From: Streptomyces sp. NBS 14/10
Lineage (GTDB): Bacteria > Actinomycetota > Actinomycetes > Streptomycetales > Streptomycetaceae
Direction: 5' to 3'
Assembly (NCBI RefSeq): GCF_002224125.1
Contig: NZ_NCSM01000007.1
Coordinates: 189,839-253,838, forward strand
DNA: 64,000 nt
Shown piece after piece: positions 42,470-51,549 of this stretch. Positions within the stretch are counted from its first letter, which is position 1. Every line of letters begins with the position of its first letter. The notes under the pieces were generated by a model. The model ran no database searches. It saw only the letters and a program-made list of their open reading frames with translations, and was not told the origin of the DNA. The position numbers and the translations under genes are program-made.

Positions 42470-43702
42470 ATGTCCTGCCCAGCGCTTCCCGAAGGATTCG
42501 ACTTCACCGACCCCGACCTCTACCAGCAGCGTCTGCCGTTCCCGGAGTTCGCTCAGCTGCGGCAGACCGCCAAGGTGTGGTGGATCCCCCAGCCACACGG
42601 AGTCGCGGGCTTCGACGACGACGGGTACTGGGCCGTCACCCGCCACGCCGACGTCAAAGAGGTGTCGACCAAGCCGGAGATCTTCTCCTCCCACCTCAAC
42701 ACCGCGATCATCCGCTTCAATGAGCACATCCACCGCGACCAGATCGACGTCCAGAAGCTGATCATGCTCAATATGGACCCGCCCGAGCACACCCGGGTCC
42801 GCCAGATCGTCCAGCGCGGCTTCACCCCGCGCGCGATCCGCGCCCTGGAGGACGCCCTGCGCGAGCGCGCCACGCGGATCGTGGCCGGGGCCAAGGAGGA
42901 CGGCAGCGGGGACTTCGTCACCGATGTGGCCTGCGAACTGCCGCTGCAGGCCATCGCCGAGCTGATCGGCGTCCCCCAGCAGGACCGCTCCAAGATCTTC
43001 GACTGGTCCAACAAGATGGTGGCGTACGACGACCCGGAGCTCGCCATCACCGAGGAGATCGGCGCGGAGTCGGCCATGGAGCTGATCTCGTACGCCATGA
43101 ACCTGGCCGCCGACCGCAAGGCCTGCCCGGCCAAGGACATCGTCAGCCAGCTGGTCGCCGCCGAGGACCAGGGCAACCTGGCCTCCGACGAGTTCGGCTT
43201 CTTCGTCCTGCTCCTCGCGGTCGCGGGCAACGAGACCACGCGCAACGCCATCAGCCACGGTATGCACGCCTTCCTCACCCACCCCGACCAGTGGGAGCTG
43301 TTCAAGCGCGAACGCCCGGCCACCGCCGCGGACGAGATCGTACGGTGGGCCACCCCGGTCATGTCCTTCCAGCGCACCACCACCCAGGACACCGAACTGG
43401 GCGGACAGCGGATCGCGGCCGGTCAGCGGGTCGGCATCTTCTACTCCTCCGCCAACCACGACCCGGAGGTCTTCGACCGGCCCGAGGACTTCGACATCAC
43501 CCGCGACCCCAACCCCCACCTCGGCTTCGGCGGCGGAGGCCCGCACTTCTGCCTCGGCAAGAGCCTCGCGGAGCTGGAGATCCGCCTGATCTTCAACGCG
43601 ATCGCGGACGCCATGCCGGACATCCGGCTCGCGGGCGATCCGAGGCGGCTGCGGTCGCCCTGGCTGAACGGAATCAAGGAGTTGCAGGTGAACTACGGCT
43701 GA
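42470..43702 (+). CDS. cyp125: CYP125-like steroid C26/C27 monooxygenase
   Basis: The 410-residue P450 starts at ATG 42470 (GGAG seven bases upstream). It shows LPEGFDFTDPDLYQQRLPFPEF, LNMDPPEHTRVRQIVQRGFTPRA, I-helix AGNETTRNA, K-helix DEIVRWATPV, and heme loop GFGGGGPHFCLG. These stretches follow mycobacterial CYP125A1 closely from memory. That enzyme oxidises the terminal side-chain carbon of cholesterol to alcohol, aldehyde and acid. The gene is divergent from the FadA5-like thiolase under shared KstR-type boxes, and the ferredoxin at 16.2 kb is a candidate partner. Confidence 0.88.
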   Translation: MSCPALPEGFDFTDPDLYQQRLPFPEFAQLRQTAKVWWIPQPHGVAGFDDDGYWAVTRHADVKEVSTKPEIFSSHLNTAIIRFNEHIHRDQIDVQKLIMLNMDPPEHTRVRQIVQRGFTPRAIRALEDALRERATRIVAGAKEDGSGDFVTDVACELPLQAIAELIGVPQQDRSKIFDWSNKMVAYDDPELAITEEIGAESAMELISYAMNLAADRKACPAKDIVSQLVAAEDQGNLASDEFGFFVLLLAVAGNETTRNAISHGMHAFLTHPDQWELFKRERPATAADEIVRWATPVMSFQRTTTQDTELGGQRIAAGQRVGIFYSSANHDPEVFDRPEDFDITRDPNPHLGFGGGGPHFCLGKSLAELEIRLIFNAIADAMPDIRLAGDPRRLRSPWLNGIKELQVNYG

Positions 43703-43777
43703 CCGCCGGTGACCCGAGACCCCCCGCCCCGCCCCGGGAGTGCCGCTGCGGCCCCGCACGGGGGCACACTGTCCGCC

Positions 43778-44386
43778 ATGAACGACACGAGCGGCACGCC
43801 CGGCGCACAGCATGAGCACGAGTTTCGAAGACTCTTCGACTTCATCGCCTTCACGGCCCGGCTACGGGAGATCGAGCGCCCCAACAACGCCACGCCGACG
43901 CGCCGGGAGAGCGTGGCCGAGCACTCCTGGCATCTGGCGATGGTCAGCTGGATACTGCACGCCGAGTTCGAGCGGGAGGCCGGCCACTGCCTCGACCTGA
44001 CCAAGATGCTCAAGCTCTGTCTGATGCACGACCTGGTCGAACTCGATCCCGAGGTCGACCCCGCCGAAGACCCCTTCGCCTCGCTGCCGGGCGCGCTGCG
44101 CCCCGAGTTCCTGGCCCTGTGGCACGAGTACGAGGAGGGCCGTACGCCCGAGGCCTGCCTGGTGCGCGGCGTGGACCGGCTCAACCCCGCGCTGATGCGG
44201 TACCTCACCGGCCAGGGCTGGCACGATGTGCCCACCGACACCAACGCCGCCATGGACGCCGACGCCCTGGACCGGCTGCAACTCCCGCGGGTGGCCGTCA
44301 GCGAGACGCTGCGCGCGCTGTACGAGGAGGTCCGCGACGCGTCGGTGCGGCGCGGGCTGCTGACCCCCGCGCCGCTGACGCCTTGA
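43778..44386 (+). CDS. HD-domain hydrolase (YfbR/HDDC2-like)
   Basis: ATG 43778 gives 202 residues. The HD-domain metal motif is spread over RRESVAEHSWHLAMVSW (His), LCLMHDLVELDPEVDP (His-Asp) and a later VDRLNPALMRYL with the last Asp. This fits the 5'-deoxyribonucleotidase-like branch, which removes phosphate from dNMPs. Activity on nucleotides is likely but not proven by the sequence. The stop lies within an 11-bp motif repeated 26 bp later. Confidence 0.83.
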   Translation: MNDTSGTPGAQHEHEFRRLFDFIAFTARLREIERPNNATPTRRESVAEHSWHLAMVSWILHAEFEREAGHCLDLTKMLKLCLMHDLVELDPEVDPAEDPFASLPGALRPEFLALWHEYEEGRTPEACLVRGVDRLNPALMRYLTGQGWHDVPTDTNAAMDADALDRLQLPRVAVSETLRALYEEVRDASVRRGLLTPAPLTP

Positions 44387-44461
44387 CGCGCATGCGTTGA
44401 CACATGCCTTGACGCGTTGTCCCTTGAGAGGCGTCGTCACTCGAGACGCGTTATCCCTTGA
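44380..44461. repeat. Interleaved duplications at two convergent gene ends
   Basis: GCCTTGACGCG occurs at 44380-44390, spanning the HD gene stop, and again at 44406-44416. GACGCGTTGTCCCTTGA at 44411-44427 recurs with one change at 44445-44461, where it spans the reverse-strand stop of the SOD-like gene (44451-44453). Confidence 0.85.
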
Positions 44462-45158
44462 ACGGCACCTTCACGCACGCCACCCGCGCGCCCGCCATTC
44501 CGGCCTTTCCCTTCTCCGTGGCGGTGGCATGCTCATGGATCACGACGGAGCGCGCCTGAGAGTCCCGGAACCGCCAGTTCACATGGGCCATGGCGTGGGC
44601 GTCCCCGGAGCTGTCGGTCTTGAGGGTCAGCCACACCTCGTTGTGCGAATTGGCGTACTTCGGGTTGGTCGACGGCTGCTTCGGGTCCTTGATGTCCTGG
44701 TAGTGCGGACCTGAGTCGTCGGGCATGGTCCCGCAGGTCTTCGTATGGACATGCACCCCGAAGGTGTGGTTCGCCTGGAGGCCGCGTACCCACACCATGA
44801 CACGGGTGCCCTTGCTCTCGCCCTGCGTACCGTGCGGGCTCGGCGTGCCGGTCGGGCTCGGTGAGGTCGGGGTGCCGGTCGGGCTGGGTGTGGTCAGTGC
44901 GGCCTGGGGGGCGCCTTGCCCTTGGTGGTGGTGGCGGTATTCGCCCCCGCCCTGCCACTTACCCAGGAACTGCACGACGACGACCTTGGCGGAGACGGGC
45001 ACCAGCTTGGTGTTGTACGTCACCGCCTTGTGGCTACTGGCCTCTGCGGCCGGTGCGAACTTCGCGTGGACCACCACGAAGGGACAGGGCGACACCGCGG
45101 GGGATACCGCGACCATCGATGCCGCGGCCGCCGCCGTGACCGCCATGGCAAGAGACAT
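44451..45158 (-). CDS. Secreted Cu/Zn superoxide dismutase-family protein
   Basis: The 235-residue protein has an N-terminal signal sequence (MAVTAAAAASMVAVSPAV) and a Cu/Zn-SOD-like domain. A proline/threonine-rich insert (TPSPTGTPTSPSPTGTPSP) follows a His-rich loop (EYRHHHQGQG). Metal-ligand-like histidines are in TFGVHVHTKTCG, SGPHYQ and VVIHEHATA, and a disulfide pair fits TKTCG and ARVACVKV. The active-site arginine of true SODs is not evident, so activity is uncertain. The ATG follows GGAGTGATCCCCC. Confidence 0.8.
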   Translation of the reverse strand: MSLAMAVTAAAAASMVAVSPAVSPCPFVVVHAKFAPAAEASSHKAVTYNTKLVPVSAKVVVVQFLGKWQGGGEYRHHHQGQGAPQAALTTPSPTGTPTSPSPTGTPSPHGTQGESKGTRVMVWVRGLQANHTFGVHVHTKTCGTMPDDSGPHYQDIKDPKQPSTNPKYANSHNEVWLTLKTDSSGDAHAMAHVNWRFRDSQARSVVIHEHATATEKGKAGMAGARVACVKVPFKG

Positions 45159-45280
45159 GGGGGATCACTCCTCCAAGCGTGGACCCCCCTTGATTGGCCC
45201 CCGGGCGCGGGCCCCGCGCCACATCCCGCCCGGCCGGACCCGTCCCCTGCATTCCACGCTAATGCCCTTCGTCACACCCT

Positions 45281-47479
45281 TCAACGCGAGCCCGGCCCGG
45301 CCACCTCTGTCGGCTCGGCGGTCTCGGGGAGAACGGGCGCCTTGGCCTGCCCCGGCACCGAGACGACAGGCGCGGAAGCAGACTCCGCCCCCGCGCCCGA
45401 CCCCGCAGGCTCCTGTCCCGGCTCCCGCTTGCGGAACCTGAGGAGCGGCCGCAGCGGCCACAGCGGACCGGCGGCCTCCTCCTTGGGCCGTTTCCCGACG
45501 CCGAACAGCAGATACTGCAGCCCGAACCCGGCCGCTACGACCACCCCGCCGCCGACCGCGTCCAGCACCCAGTGGTTCGCCGTACCGACGATCACCGCGG
45601 TGGTCATCAGCGGATACATCAGCCCGAGGATCTTCATCCACAGATACGGGGCCACCAGCGCGATCACCACCCCGCACCACAGCGACCACCCCACATGCAG
45701 CGAGGGCATGGCCGCGTACTGGTTGGACAGCTTGGTCAGCGCGCCGAAGTCCGGATTGGCCAGGTCCTGCGGACCATGTGCGGTGTCGATGAAGCCGAGG
45801 CCCATCAGCCGGGGCGGGGCGGTCGGGTAGAGCCAGAAGCCGACCAGCGCGAGGAGCGTGGCGAAGGCGAGCGGGGTGCGGGCCCAGCGGTAGGTGACGG
45901 GGCGGCGCAGATACAGCCAGGCCAGCAGGGACAGCGGGACCAGGAAGTGGAAGGTGCTGTAGTACCAGTTCATGCTGTCCCTCAGCCATGGTGTGTCCGC
46001 CACCACGCCGTTGAACCAGTGCTCGATGTCGATATGCAGCCACTTCTCGGCGGTGAGGACCTGGTGTCCGTGGCTCTCCGCGAGGGTCCGCGAGTCGGGG
46101 GCGTGCGCGCGGACGTAGGAGTACCCGAAGTAACCGATACGGATGAACATCAACTCGAGCATCAGGTTCGGGCGGGACAGCGGCCGCCGTACGAAGCGCA
46201 GCAGCGGCACCCAGGCGAAGCGCCCCTGGACCGGCTCCGCGACCGGGGCCGGGTCCGGGTTGTCCCACGCCGGGGAGGTGCGGGGCAGGAAGGGCACCAG
46301 GCAGGCGGCGGCGAGAGCCGCCAGCAGCGGTGCGTTATATCCGATATGACCCAGAATATCGATATCGGGCAGCAGCGCCTCGCGGTTGAGGGTCATCGCC
46401 AGCACCACCAGCGCCGGCCACACCAGCCGGTCCGAGGCACGCCTGCCGACCCGCCCGACGACGGCCAGCAGGATCCACAGCTGCTGGTACTGCCAGGACG
46501 TGGGCGAAATCGCCAGCGCCACACTGCCGGTGATCGCCGCCGCCAGCAGCAGCTGCCCGTCCTCGGCGTAGTGCGCGGCGCGCCGCAGACCGACCACGGC
46601 CACCGCCACCGCGCCCACCGCGAGCAGCGCCAGCTCGGCCGGGCCCGAGAAACCGACCCTCAGCAGCAGCCCGTGCAGGGACTGGTTGGCCAGGCCGTCC
46701 GGGGGCCCGCCGAGCCCGGCGCCGCCGAAGTGGTGGGTCCAGTACGTCCATGAGTCATGCGGCATCAGGGCCCAGGCGAGCACGGAGCAGCCGGCGAAGG
46801 TGATGCCCGCGAGGGCCGCCGTATGCCGCCGCCCGATGAGCCACAGGACCACCGCGAACAGCAGCAGCGCGGGCTGCAGCGCCGCGGCGACCCCGATCAG
46901 CACACCCGTCTGCCGCTCCGAGGTCCTGGGCAGCACGGTGAACAGCACCAGCAGCACCGGGATGATGCTGGTCTGGCCGAGCGTGAAGGTGTTCCGTACC
47001 GGCAGGGACAGCACCAGCAGGCTGATCGCCACCGGCGCGGCGAGCAGCGAGGTGCGCCGGGAGACGGGGCCGGGCAGGGAGCGCGCCGCGACCAGGCCGA
47101 GCACCACGACCAGCAGCAGGGTGCCAAACGTCCAGGCGTAGCCGAGGCTCTGCTCGGCGGCGCGCGTCAGCGGTCTGAGCACCAGCGCGGAGAACGGCGT
47201 CCCGGTGAACGCGTCCCCGTCGTACAGCGATCCGCTCACATGGAGGACGCCCTGCTCACCGATCCAGGTCTCGAGGTCGGTCAGCCGCTCGTCGGGTGGC
47301 AGCCGCAGCACGGCCGCGGCCTGACGGACGGCCAGCACACCGGCGAGGAGCCACAGTGCTCCCAGCACCAGTGCGTTGCGTGACATCCGTGCCCCGACGG
47401 GACCGGGGCGGGGCCCCGTGTCCGGAGTACTCCCCAGTCCGCTTCGCTCCACGTTCGTCACGCCCTGCTGCTCCCCCAC
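45281..47479 (-). CDS. GT87 glycosyltransferase fused to PAP2/Aur1-like domain
   Basis: The 732-residue polytopic membrane protein has two modules. Residues about 30-400 match GT87/DUF2029 polyprenyl-phosphate-dependent mannosyltransferases, with about ten membrane helices and an acidic first periplasmic loop (DLETWIGEQG). Residues about 430-650 match PAP2/inositolphosphotransferase proteins, with the AMPSLHVGWSLWCG motif and NHWVLDAVGGG. The C-terminal 80 residues are a Pro/Glu/Ala-rich tail. The enzyme could build or remodel a lipid-linked mannan or a phosphatidylinositol-type glycolipid; this is inference. Confidence 0.85.
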   Translation of the reverse strand: MGEQQGVTNVERSGLGSTPDTGPRPGPVGARMSRNALVLGALWLLAGVLAVRQAAAVLRLPPDERLTDLETWIGEQGVLHVSGSLYDGDAFTGTPFSALVLRPLTRAAEQSLGYAWTFGTLLLVVVLGLVAARSLPGPVSRRTSLLAAPVAISLLVLSLPVRNTFTLGQTSIIPVLLVLFTVLPRTSERQTGVLIGVAAALQPALLLFAVVLWLIGRRHTAALAGITFAGCSVLAWALMPHDSWTYWTHHFGGAGLGGPPDGLANQSLHGLLLRVGFSGPAELALLAVGAVAVAVVGLRRAAHYAEDGQLLLAAAITGSVALAISPTSWQYQQLWILLAVVGRVGRRASDRLVWPALVVLAMTLNREALLPDIDILGHIGYNAPLLAALAAACLVPFLPRTSPAWDNPDPAPVAEPVQGRFAWVPLLRFVRRPLSRPNLMLELMFIRIGYFGYSYVRAHAPDSRTLAESHGHQVLTAEKWLHIDIEHWFNGVVADTPWLRDSMNWYYSTFHFLVPLSLLAWLYLRRPVTYRWARTPLAFATLLALVGFWLYPTAPPRLMGLGFIDTAHGPQDLANPDFGALTKLSNQYAAMPSLHVGWSLWCGVVIALVAPYLWMKILGLMYPLMTTAVIVGTANHWVLDAVGGGVVVAAGFGLQYLLFGVGKRPKEEAAGPLWPLRPLLRFRKREPGQEPAGSGAGAESASAPVVSVPGQAKAPVLPETAEPTEVAGPGSR

Positions 47480-47602
47480 TCGCCCTTGTCATTCGGTCGG
47501 GATATTTGAGACCTTACTGAGCCCTGTACTCAGACGCGGAACACCCCCTCGTCACCTGACCGTCGTCAAGGATTGTCCGAAAAGTACCGCTCGGTCGACG
47601 GG

Positions 47603-47647
47603 ATGAACCCGTGAGGCATGAACCCGTGAGGCACGAGCCCGTGAGGT
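47603..47647. repeat. 15-bp tandem repeat, three copies, intergenic
   Basis: Units ATGAACCCGTGAGGC at 47603-47617 and 47618-47632, and a diverged copy at 47633-47647. Each exact unit reads Met-Asn-Pro-stop on the plus strand. It lies upstream of the GT87/PAP2 gene. Confidence 0.9.
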
Positions 47648-47744
47648 CTGCCCCAATTTCACCAGGCGTTCGGTCCGCACCGCGAATGTGACCCGCGGCA
47701 CGGACCGTACGCCGCTTCGGACCGCGCCTGACGTCTACCGCCGA

Positions 47745-48284
47745 TCACCACTGGCAGTGGACATGGGTGGAGTGCCCGGAGTCGCCGGGGCCGAGCACGA
47801 GGACGGCGCCGTAGGACCGGCAGGCCCTCATGAACTTCCTGGCGTTGTCGCGGCCCGGCCCGCTGGTGCTGACCCGCTTGCCGTTGACGGTGCCGACGTC
47901 GAAGGCCCGGCCCGCGTAGTGCTTCGAGCCGCGCGAGTGACTGCCGCCCGCGACCTCGGTCACCTTGAAGGTGAACCGCTTCGCGGTGTTCAGCTTGAGC
48001 ATCGCGTTGAGCATGTTCTTGTTGAGCGTGACCGATCCGCCGGGGGCGGTGCCGTAATGGCTGCGCTTGGCCTTCCGCCCGGCGGCGGTGTCCTTGATGT
48101 TCTGCTTGGCGTTCGCCTTGTCCGAGCGGCCGCTGTCGTGCGTGGTGGCCAGGGAGATGCCCCGGTGGTTGAGTATCGACTTCGCGATGGCGGGGCGCGA
48201 GGCGGCCTCCGCGGCCGTCGCCGAGGCCATGACGGCCAGCGAGGAGGCCATGACCGCGGAGATCATAAGAGGCGTGCGCTTCAT
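47745..48284 (-). CDS. Secreted M15-like peptidase (D,D-carboxypeptidase-type)
   Basis: The 179-residue protein has a signal peptide (MKRTPLMISAVMASSLAVMASATAA region, cleavage near 27) and a short M15/hedgehog-type metallopeptidase domain. Zinc ligands fit HSRGSKHYAGRAFDVG (His and Asp) and GHSTHVHCQW (His-x-His at the end). It should cut peptidoglycan stem peptides outside the cell. GGAGGG lies ahead of the ATG at 48284. The neighbours are unrelated, and the dienelactone hydrolase gene is divergent. Confidence 0.83.
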   Translation of the reverse strand: MKRTPLMISAVMASSLAVMASATAAEAASRPAIAKSILNHRGISLATTHDSGRSDKANAKQNIKDTAAGRKAKRSHYGTAPGGSVTLNKNMLNAMLKLNTAKRFTFKVTEVAGGSHSRGSKHYAGRAFDVGTVNGKRVSTSGPGRDNARKFMRACRSYGAVLVLGPGDSGHSTHVHCQW

Positions 48285-48428
48285 TGGTGATTCCCTCCGG
48301 ATACGGTGATGCGGTCGGCCAACCGACCGCCACGGAACACGGTCCCGGTGCGGCCATGCGGGAATCTTGCGCCTGTCTTGAATCGCCAACCAGGCGCGGG
48401 CATACGAGATGAAAGAGGAGCGACGTCC

Positions 48429-49184
48429 ATGACCAAGGCGCGCGGAACAATTGTGGATATTCCCACCCCGGACGGCACCGCCGACGCCTATCTGACCCAC
48501 CCCGACGACGACACCCCCCATCCCGCCGTACTGCTCTACATGGACATCTTCGGGCCACGCCCGCACCTGTGGAAGATGGCCGACCGCCTGGCCGAGGCGG
48601 GCTACACCGTGCTGATCCCCAACGTCTTCTACCGCCACGGCCGCGCACCGCTGGTGGAGCTCCCCGAATTCATCGGCCATGACACACGCCCCGAGGTCTT
48701 CCAGGAGCTCATGTCCTTCCTCCCGTCGCTCACCCCCGAGGCGGCCATGCGCGACGCCGACGCCTATCTGCGCTGGCTGGCCGACTGTCCGCAGGCCACG
48801 GACGGACCGGTCGGCGTCACCGGCTACTGCATGGGCGCCCGCCTGGCCCTGCGTACGGCCGGCACGTTCCCCGAGCGGGTCGCGGCGATGGCCGGCTTCC
48901 ACGGCGGGGACCTGGCCACGGAGGCCCCCGACAGCCCGCATCTGGTCGCCGACCGCATCACCGCCGAGGTGTACTTCGCCCACGCCGACCAGGACTCCTC
49001 GATGCCGCCCGAGCAGATGGACCGCCTCGACGCGGCGCTCACGGCCGCGGGCGTACGCCACCGCAGCGAGGTCTATCCGGGCGCGCAGCACGGCTTCACC
49101 CAGGCCGACACCGCCGCGTACAACGCGGACGGGGCCAAGCGCCACTGGGAAGCGCTGCTGGACCTCTTCGGCCGCACGCTCTGA
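48429..49184 (+). CDS. Dienelactone hydrolase-family protein
   Basis: ATG 48429 has GAGGAG upstream. The 251-residue alpha/beta hydrolase carries the family's Cys nucleophile at residue 134 in VGVTGYCMGARLAL, the acid in FAHADQDSSMPPEQM and the His in PGAQHGFTQ. Members open dienelactones in aromatic degradation or act as esterases. No chlorocatechol genes are nearby, so the physiological substrate is unknown. Confidence 0.87.
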   Translation: MTKARGTIVDIPTPDGTADAYLTHPDDDTPHPAVLLYMDIFGPRPHLWKMADRLAEAGYTVLIPNVFYRHGRAPLVELPEFIGHDTRPEVFQELMSFLPSLTPEAAMRDADAYLRWLADCPQATDGPVGVTGYCMGARLALRTAGTFPERVAAMAGFHGGDLATEAPDSPHLVADRITAEVYFAHADQDSSMPPEQMDRLDAALTAAGVRHRSEVYPGAQHGFTQADTAAYNADGAKRHWEALLDLFGRTL

Positions 49185-49313
49185 CGGCCCCTCCGGCGTG
49201 CCTCACATCACACCGCCGGATCGCCACCGGTCCGAGTGGGTGCGATGAGTTTGGCGCGGCCCGGCGGTCTTTATCCTCGTAAGCCATGCAACGGCCAGGA
49301 GGAGCGAGTCCCC

Positions 49314-49907
49314 GTGCGCATCGTGATCAGTGAGTTCATCAGCCTCGACGGCGTCGTACAGGCCCCGGGCGGCCCCGAGGAGGACACCGAGGGCGGCTTC
49401 GCGCACGGCGGCTGGACCCACCCGTTCTTCGACCCGGAGGTGATGGGCGGCGCCATCGCGGACACGCTGTCCAAGGCCGACGCGCTGCTGTTCGGGCGCC
49501 GCACCTGGCAGACGATGGCCGCGGCGTGGCCCGAGCGGGCGGGCGACCCGTTCGCCGACCAGATGAACTCCATCCGGAAGTACGTGGTGTCCCAGACCCT
49601 CGGCGACGACCAGCTGACCTGGAACAACACCGCACGCATCGCCGGCGGCGAGGCCGTCGCCCGCATCCGCGAGCTGCACGGGGCCGAAGGCGGCGACCTG
49701 TTGGTCATGGGCAGCCCCACGCTTGTCCGCACCCTCCTGCACGAGGGGCTGTTCGACGAGCTGCTGTTGATGCACATGCCGGTGATCCTCGGCGGCGGAA
49801 AGACCATCTTCCCGGTCGACGGAATGCTGCGCACGCTGGAACTGGTATCCACGGCCACCGGCGGCACGGGCGTCCAGGTGTGCACGTACCGGCCGGCCGC
49901 CGGGTAG
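49314..49907 (+). CDS. Dihydrofolate reductase-like protein (RibD C-terminal family)
   Basis: GTG 49314 follows AGGAGGAG at eight-base spacing and gives 197 residues. The RibD_C fold is visible in VRIVISEFISLDGVVQAPGGPEEDT, ALLFGRRTWQTMAAAWPER and the NADPH-loop stretch GDLLVMGSPTLVRTLL, then PVILGGGKTIFP. Such stand-alone reductases use NADPH on unknown substrates. The upstream in-frame ATG at 49236 is less likely. A truncated relative lies at about 52.0 kb on the other strand. Confidence 0.86.
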   Translation: MRIVISEFISLDGVVQAPGGPEEDTEGGFAHGGWTHPFFDPEVMGGAIADTLSKADALLFGRRTWQTMAAAWPERAGDPFADQMNSIRKYVVSQTLGDDQLTWNNTARIAGGEAVARIRELHGAEGGDLLVMGSPTLVRTLLHEGLFDELLLMHMPVILGGGKTIFPVDGMLRTLELVSTATGGTGVQVCTYRPAAG

Positions 49908-50131
49908 GCCACCTCCGGCCAGGCCCACCTCCCGCCAGGGCCATCCCCAGCCGCGTCAGCCGGCGCGGCGCGCGACGGCCCGCGCGCCTCCTCGACCGTC
50001 AATCCTTCGTGGTCGAGGTTCACCCGGACGGAGTGGCCGGAACGGACGGCGTGGATGGCCCGGGCGACGCGGCCGGCGTGCACGATGCTCGGCGGTCGGA
50101 TCAACTCCGCGCCGCTCCCCTGCTGGACGAG

Positions 50132-50893
50132 TCAGTCCGAAGTCCCGCCTGCCGCGTACAGCTCAGTGCGGATCCGCTGGGCGGTCCGCGCGGCGAGGGA
50201 GATGCCGGTTTTCTTGTCACCGCCGGACGTCACGATGGCGAGCACGCCTCCGACGCGGACGTCGACGGCGTAGGTCGGAGAGCCGTCGTACTCGTCACCG
50301 CCGGTTTGCCGCGAGATCTCCAGCAGCGCCTCGTCGCCGAGGGCAGCGACCTCCCGTGCCTCGTGGTGCTCCTGAACAGGGGCGGCCTCCGTGTCGACGG
50401 TGACGTCCGGACAGGCTTCGTGGAGCCGGCGCCGGATCTCCAGATAGCGCTCGGTGCGCCCGGCGGGCATCGACACCAGCTGTACGGTGATGTTCCGGCC
50501 GTTCTCCGCGGCGCGTGCAAGGTGCACGGTCTGCTGGGCGCTGGCCCCCTCGAAGCCCGTCATCTCCACGCGCAATTCTTCCCCGGGCTCGCACTGGGTC
50601 CAGTCGCCTCCCCCGTACCGGCCGAAGAGTCCCAGGTACGTCCCGGTGACCTTCGCATGCCTGCCCAACGCCCCGTCGGGCAGGAGGGCAGCTTTCAGCT
50701 CGGTTTCGGTGAAGACCTGTTCCGGGTCGACTTCGCCGTCGACGCCGGGCGCCGTGGAGAGGGCGCCCGACCGGCCCCCCGTCGCGGCGGGACGCCCCGG
50801 ATCAGGCGACGCGTCCGTGCCGCCGCACCCGGTGAGAAAGACCGTCAGCATGAGGGCATGGCCTGCTATTCCCGCGCGTACGGCCGCTCGCAC
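50132..50893 (-). CDS. Hypothetical lipoprotein
   Basis: GTG 50893 with GGGGGAGG upstream gives 253 residues. The N-terminus is a lipoprotein signal (IAGHALMLTVFLTGC, lipobox LTGC). A Gly/Pro/Ala linker follows to about residue 55. The mature part has two related halves: CEPGEELRVEMTGFEGASAQQ and CPDVTVDTEAAPVQEHHEA, which resemble the sensor-like DUF3558-type lipoproteins of actinobacteria. No function can be assigned. Confidence 0.72.
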   Translation of the reverse strand: MRAAVRAGIAGHALMLTVFLTGCGGTDASPDPGRPAATGGRSGALSTAPGVDGEVDPEQVFTETELKAALLPDGALGRHAKVTGTYLGLFGRYGGGDWTQCEPGEELRVEMTGFEGASAQQTVHLARAAENGRNITVQLVSMPAGRTERYLEIRRRLHEACPDVTVDTEAAPVQEHHEAREVAALGDEALLEISRQTGGDEYDGSPTYAVDVRVGGVLAIVTSGGDKKTGISLAARTAQRIRTELYAAGGTSD

Positions 50894-51020
50894 GGCACCT
50901 CCCCCGGTTCGGTGAACAGTTCGACCGGACACCCTAGACCAATGAGTTGGAAGCACTGATCGCCTACACCCACTGACCAGGGCTTCGGCCCGACCCGCCG
51001 GCCTGACCTGTCGGCACCCC

Positions 51021-51455
51021 TCACGCCGAGGCGGCGCCGACGCAGAACTCGTTGCCCTCAGGGTCGGCCATGAAGATGTGATGCCCGTCGAACTCCGCCA
51101 CCACCGTCCCACCCGCCTTCACCAACCGCTCCGCCTCCACCCTGATCCGCGCCCACCGCTCCTCGGCACTGCCGTGGCCCGGCACCCGGATATCCACGTG
51201 AAGCCGGTTCTTCGCCGTCTTGGGCTCCGGCACCTTCAGGATCGACAGCCGGGGCCCGACACCCTCCGGATCACAGAGCCAAGCCCCGTCGTCCGCGGAG
51301 TCGTCCTCCGGCAGATCGAACTGCGCCAGCCACTCCTCGCGCGTCTTGAAGGGAGGGGGCGGCGGCTCGTCGACATAGCCCAGCGCGGTCTTCCAGAACT
51401 CGGCGAGGCGCTGGGCGTCCGTACAGTCGAGGGTGAGATCGATTCTGGCTGCCAT
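51021..51455 (-). CDS. VOC-family (glyoxalase-like) protein
   Basis: The 144-residue protein begins MAARIDLTLDCTDAQRLAEFWKTALGY, the usual opening of VOC/glyoxalase-like domains, and ends with the metal-or-ligand strand HHIFMADPEGNEFCV. Two beta-alpha-beta-beta-beta modules are split by an acidic, proline-rich loop (PPPPPFKTREEW). It could be a resistance or lyase protein; ligands are incomplete, so activity cannot be predicted. It is divergent from the MhuD-like gene, with 94 bp between the starts. Confidence 0.85.
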   Translation of the reverse strand: MAARIDLTLDCTDAQRLAEFWKTALGYVDEPPPPPFKTREEWLAQFDLPEDDSADDGAWLCDPEGVGPRLSILKVPEPKTAKNRLHVDIRVPGHGSAEERWARIRVEAERLVKAGGTVVAEFDGHHIFMADPEGNEFCVGAASA

Positions 51456-51549
51456 GACCGGACCGTACTGCGCGCCTCTGACAACCACCGCTCCGTCGGA
51501 CCCGGTCCCGCTCAGGAAGATCGGTGAGGTGCTGGGGCAGGATGGATCC

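Noticed and set aside
48285..48428. c-di-AMP (ydaO) riboswitch before the M15-like peptidase
   Set aside because: Such riboswitches often precede cell-wall hydrolase genes in Streptomyces, but the conserved motif blocks are not recognisable and the space to the divergent start is only 144 bp.
49908..50104. Minus-strand frame starting MIRPPSIVHAGRVARAIHAV downstream of the RibD-like gene
   Set aside because: It runs antisense into the RibD-like gene and no domain could be recognised; possibly a remnant, but unsupported.
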